Positions 61,531 through 64,000 of a DNA stretch of 64,000 bases are shown piece by piece (position 1 is the first letter of the stretch; every line of letters begins with the position of its first letter). Source of the stretch: Yarrowia lipolytica (taxonomy: Eukaryota; Ascomycota; Dipodascomycetes; Dipodascales); NCBI RefSeq assembly GCF_001761485.1, contig NC_090774.1, forward strand, positions 2,294,001 to 2,358,000, read 5' to 3'. The notes beneath the pieces are model-generated. The model did no database searches, had not been told where the DNA came from, and worked only from the letters and a program-made list of their open reading frames with translations. The translations under genes and the position numbers were made by a program.

Positions 61531-63165
61531 CAATGAGGGTGTTAAAAGAGTGACGTTCTGTGTCGGTACACGTAACAGTAGGAGTGGGTGGGTGGTTGGA
61601 TAAATGTGTTGAGGTGGACACCCTTGGTTGTACTATTTCTGCAGAATATAACCTTGTGTGGATCCGGGGTGGAATGCAAATATTGGACGTTGCGGAGGTC
61701 TGATCTGGGTGGAGAAAAGAGAACTGGAATCGCAGGAACTCGGAGAATCCATTGGTTCTCTGCTTTTTCAAATCTGACAACTTTTCAGCTCCCTGGTGGA
61801 CCCCGGATAAACCCGACTTATTTTCACTTTATACATTAATTCCTTTTTTACATTTAATCCATTTAACATTTAACCCATTTTTTTTTAATTCCATTTTTAC
61901 ATTTTATCATCCATTTTTACATTTTTTTTCCGACAACTCCAACATTGAAGTTAGACTGGGATAACAGACCAAAATACAACAGCAGCAACAGTCGCCATTT
62001 CGGTTGAGAGAGGGTGGGTCACGTGAATACACTGGCCCCGGTCATGTGGGGTTTGTTCTGGTCACGTGACCACCGTCCTCGCCGTGTCCTGTCTCTCCTC
62101 CAAACACCGTGATCTCCGCTTCTCCAGTAATTATATTAAAGACTATTGTTGATGCGACGTGCGTCTGACGGAAGTTTAATGACCCGGGGTTGAAGAAAAT
62201 GAGGGTTGGCAAAAGTGCCATTTTTTTCGACTTTTTGGATATGATAAGGGCGATTTTTGAGTGTTTATATATGTCTTGTTTTGGAGGGAGGAGATTTTGT
62301 GTCTCCAGGTGTGGAAATGCCCGATTTTTTCTCTTAGTCGGTGTGTTCGGTTGTGGTATGGTATAAGATATACTACAGTATAGTGCATTCTATTTTGGGG
62401 GAGTATGTTGTGGAGAAGTGTGGTCACGTGATGATTTGTAAGAGTCGACGAAAGAAGGAGGAGTTGATTGTTGGTATGTTTTTTTTCTTCATTTTTTTCT
62501 TCTTCATTTTTCTATTTTTCCCATGCACAGTACATACTTGGTTGTAACTTCCATTTTCCCACATGTTCCTTTTATTTATTTTTGCTCCTCTTCCTCCCAA
62601 CTACTTCCCCAAGTAATAAAAATATATCCCAAGTAATTATTGAAGTTATTTTTTTATAAAAAAACTGGGTTAATTTCTTAATTTTATCAAATGCATGGTT
62701 AACAAAATCCAAGTAAAAACGTTTGGATCAAGTACAGTAGTCGAATAATACAGAAAAAAAAAGTCACTTCAAACGACGAATATCCTGAAAAAAAAACAAC
62801 ACAAGGTCCCCAAACATATAAATACAGCCCATAACAAACCACAGCATTCTCCACAACCGTCTCAATCCGCCTCTAAACATCTTTAATGTCACCATCATAT
62901 TGAAGATGATACACTACATGCGGACTCCGAGCCATGCTGAGTGACACAGAAACATCGTTCCACCGCAAAACGACACAAAACCACTCCCGCAGCCTTAAAT
63001 ACCCCTCTTCCCTCCCCTTTCTCCCTCTCTCCCAATTATACCGCCATTTCCAGCTCCGATCTACTACCCCAACATTTTGCCCGCAACTTAAACTTCCCCA
63101 CTTCGTACAATATACACCATAACACCACTGGCTAACCCCACGACCTACCGACAACTTCCGATACA
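61531..63165. other. Divergent region dehydrogenase/PDK-family kinase
   Basis: This 1.6-kb upstream region is shared by two divergent genes. It has CACGTG boxes at 62020-62025, 62063-62068 (inside GTCACGTGAC, 62061-62070) and 62425-62430, long T-runs (61885-61930, 62478-62515) and AT-rich DNA (62620-62780). No gene is seen. Confidence 0.55.
62061..62070. promoter_or_regulatory. GTCACGTGAC palindrome
   Basis: This fourth copy in the window of the perfect palindrome lies 530 bp upstream of the dehydrogenase and 1.1 kb upstream of the kinase gene. Confidence 0.4.
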
Positions 63166-64000
63166 ATGCTCCAGAGAACACGTGGCGTGGCGAACCGGGC
63201 TGCCCTCATCACCAACTTCAGTCGGCGCGCCCAGAATTCCGCATCACGTGACCACAAACTGACCCACAGGATGTTTTCTACGACCACCACCGCCTCCGTC
63301 TCGTCCGTCTCGTCCGCGTCGTCCGCGTCGTCCGCCTCCTCGTCCGCTGCGCCAACTGCGGATCACATTTTGGAACGCAACAAACGGCTGCAGAGCGAAA
63401 CGGACGCGGCGATTGCGCGACTGGCGGGGGCTGCCAACAGAAGACAATCACGCTCGACGAACTGGTCAAGTTCCCCCGAGACCTGGAGACTAAAGAGCGC
63501 AACGAGATCCTGATAGCCAATGCCCAAGATACGCTGGAGCAGATTAAAATCGGACTGGCGCATCGGCTCAATGCGCTGCGCAATCTGCAGTACCTGGTGG
63601 TGCTCAATCCCCACATTGCCCAGATCTACCAGCTGTACTACTGCTCGTTTCTGATCATCTCCAGCTTCAAACCTCCTCAGACAGTGGAGGAAAATCTGCA
63701 CTTTGTGGAGCGCCTCAAAGACCTGGTGCAGACCCACTCCAACACTATCCCAGTGCTGTCGCGGGGCTTCTCCGAGTGCCAGAACCTCATGCCCCTATCG
63801 CAGATCAACACGCTGCTCAACTCGCATCTCAATGCCCGCATGGGAACCCGGCTGCTGGCAGAGCACCACATTGCGCTGACTAATCCGATCGCAGACAACT
63901 TCATTGGCGCCGTGCAGCTCGATTTTTCGCCCGGTAAAATGCTGCACGAATGCTCGCAATTTGCTGGTGAGATTTGCAACCTGTACTTTGGAGTGCGTCC
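63166..64000 (+). CDS. Mitochondrial PDK/BCKDK-family kinase, 5' part, with a frame break
   Basis: This protein kinase of the mitochondrial type would inactivate pyruvate or branched-chain 2-oxoacid dehydrogenase. It runs off the window. The first frame (from 63166) gives a typical presequence (MLQRTRGVANRAALITNFSRR), a Ser/Ala-rich linker and ILERNKRLQSETDAAIARLAG. The family sequence then continues in another frame from about 63432: QQKTITLDELVKFPRDL, then LNSHLNARMGTRLLAEHHIAL and SPGKMLHECSQFAGEICNLYFG. The frames join if the G5 run at 63426-63430 lacked one G. No splice signals fit an intron. A sequencing error or a real frameshift are both possible. The RMGTRLLAEHH block looks closer to BCKDK than to PDK. 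The ATP-binding domain lies outside. Confidence 0.8.

Noticed and set aside
15452-64000. Dispersed 5S rRNA genes or tRNA-5S pairs, as known in Yarrowia
   Set aside because: I looked for the 5S internal control region and the TTAAGC-type core on both strands and found no convincing copy; a covariance search would be decisive.
1-64000. Yarrowia Ylt1/zeta LTRs or complete DNA transposons
   Set aside because: No terminal repeats, transposase or reverse-transcriptase domain was recognised anywhere; only the gag-like relic at 39619-40344 hints at a retroelement.

Overview
The window reads as nuclear DNA of the oleaginous yeast Yarrowia lipolytica or a very close relative. The supporting signs are a budding-yeast gene set in about 50% GC DNA, long intergenic spaces (about 19 protein genes in 64 kb), and introns of the Yarrowia kind. 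These have a GTGAGT donor, a CTAAC branch site fused almost directly to the CAG acceptor, and lie close to the start codon. Four genes carry such an intron: alpha-tubulin, NAS2, URM1 and the GEA-type Sec7 factor. Species and gene names come from recognising the encoded proteins, not from a search.

Layout. 1-10.9 kb: ISA1 (mitochondrial Fe-S assembly), STE50 on the minus strand, an unrecognised Ser/Thr-Pro-rich protein on the minus strand, and a membrane-anchored J-domain protein. 12.8-19.6 kb: an oligopeptide transporter, a decayed tRNA-Val-like gene and an ENA-type Na+/K+ exporting P-type ATPase. 19.6-24.4 kb: a gene-poor stretch with two long polypyrimidine tracts and several short tandem arrays. 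24.4-31.6 kb: alpha-tubulin, BDP1 (TFIIIB), a WDR89-like WD40 protein and a BIM1-like GPI-anchored copper protein. 31.6-35.3 kb: gene-poor. 35.3-43.4 kb: nuclear peroxiredoxin DOT5, NAS2, URM1, IRC22 (TRAP-alpha-like), a retroelement-like relic and PAT1. 45-49.5 kb: GEA ARF exchange factor. 49.5-53.3 kb: gene-poor. 53.3-64 kb: a YTP1-like membrane protein, a decayed gene of unknown origin, KEI1, a D-2-hydroxyacid dehydrogenase and the 5' part of a mitochondrial PDK/BCKDK-family kinase whose reading frame is broken once.

The genes are ordinary dispersed eukaryotic genes and form no operon or island. Most serve housekeeping roles: Fe-S and redox chemistry, cytoskeleton, Pol III initiation, mRNA decay, proteasome assembly, tRNA thiolation, ER/Golgi traffic and sphingolipid synthesis. 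I saw no prophage, CRISPR array, secondary-metabolite cluster or complete transposon.

The most unusual content is non-coding. Many tandem arrays have periods near one or two helical turns (10-11 or about 20 bp). Two are arrays of transcription-factor-like sites at about 20 bp spacing: five TTACTAA boxes between URM1 and IRC22, and five CACGTG boxes next to a G-quadruplex motif. Two dispersed 10-mers of the form TAC-N2-GTA also recur far more often than chance would give.
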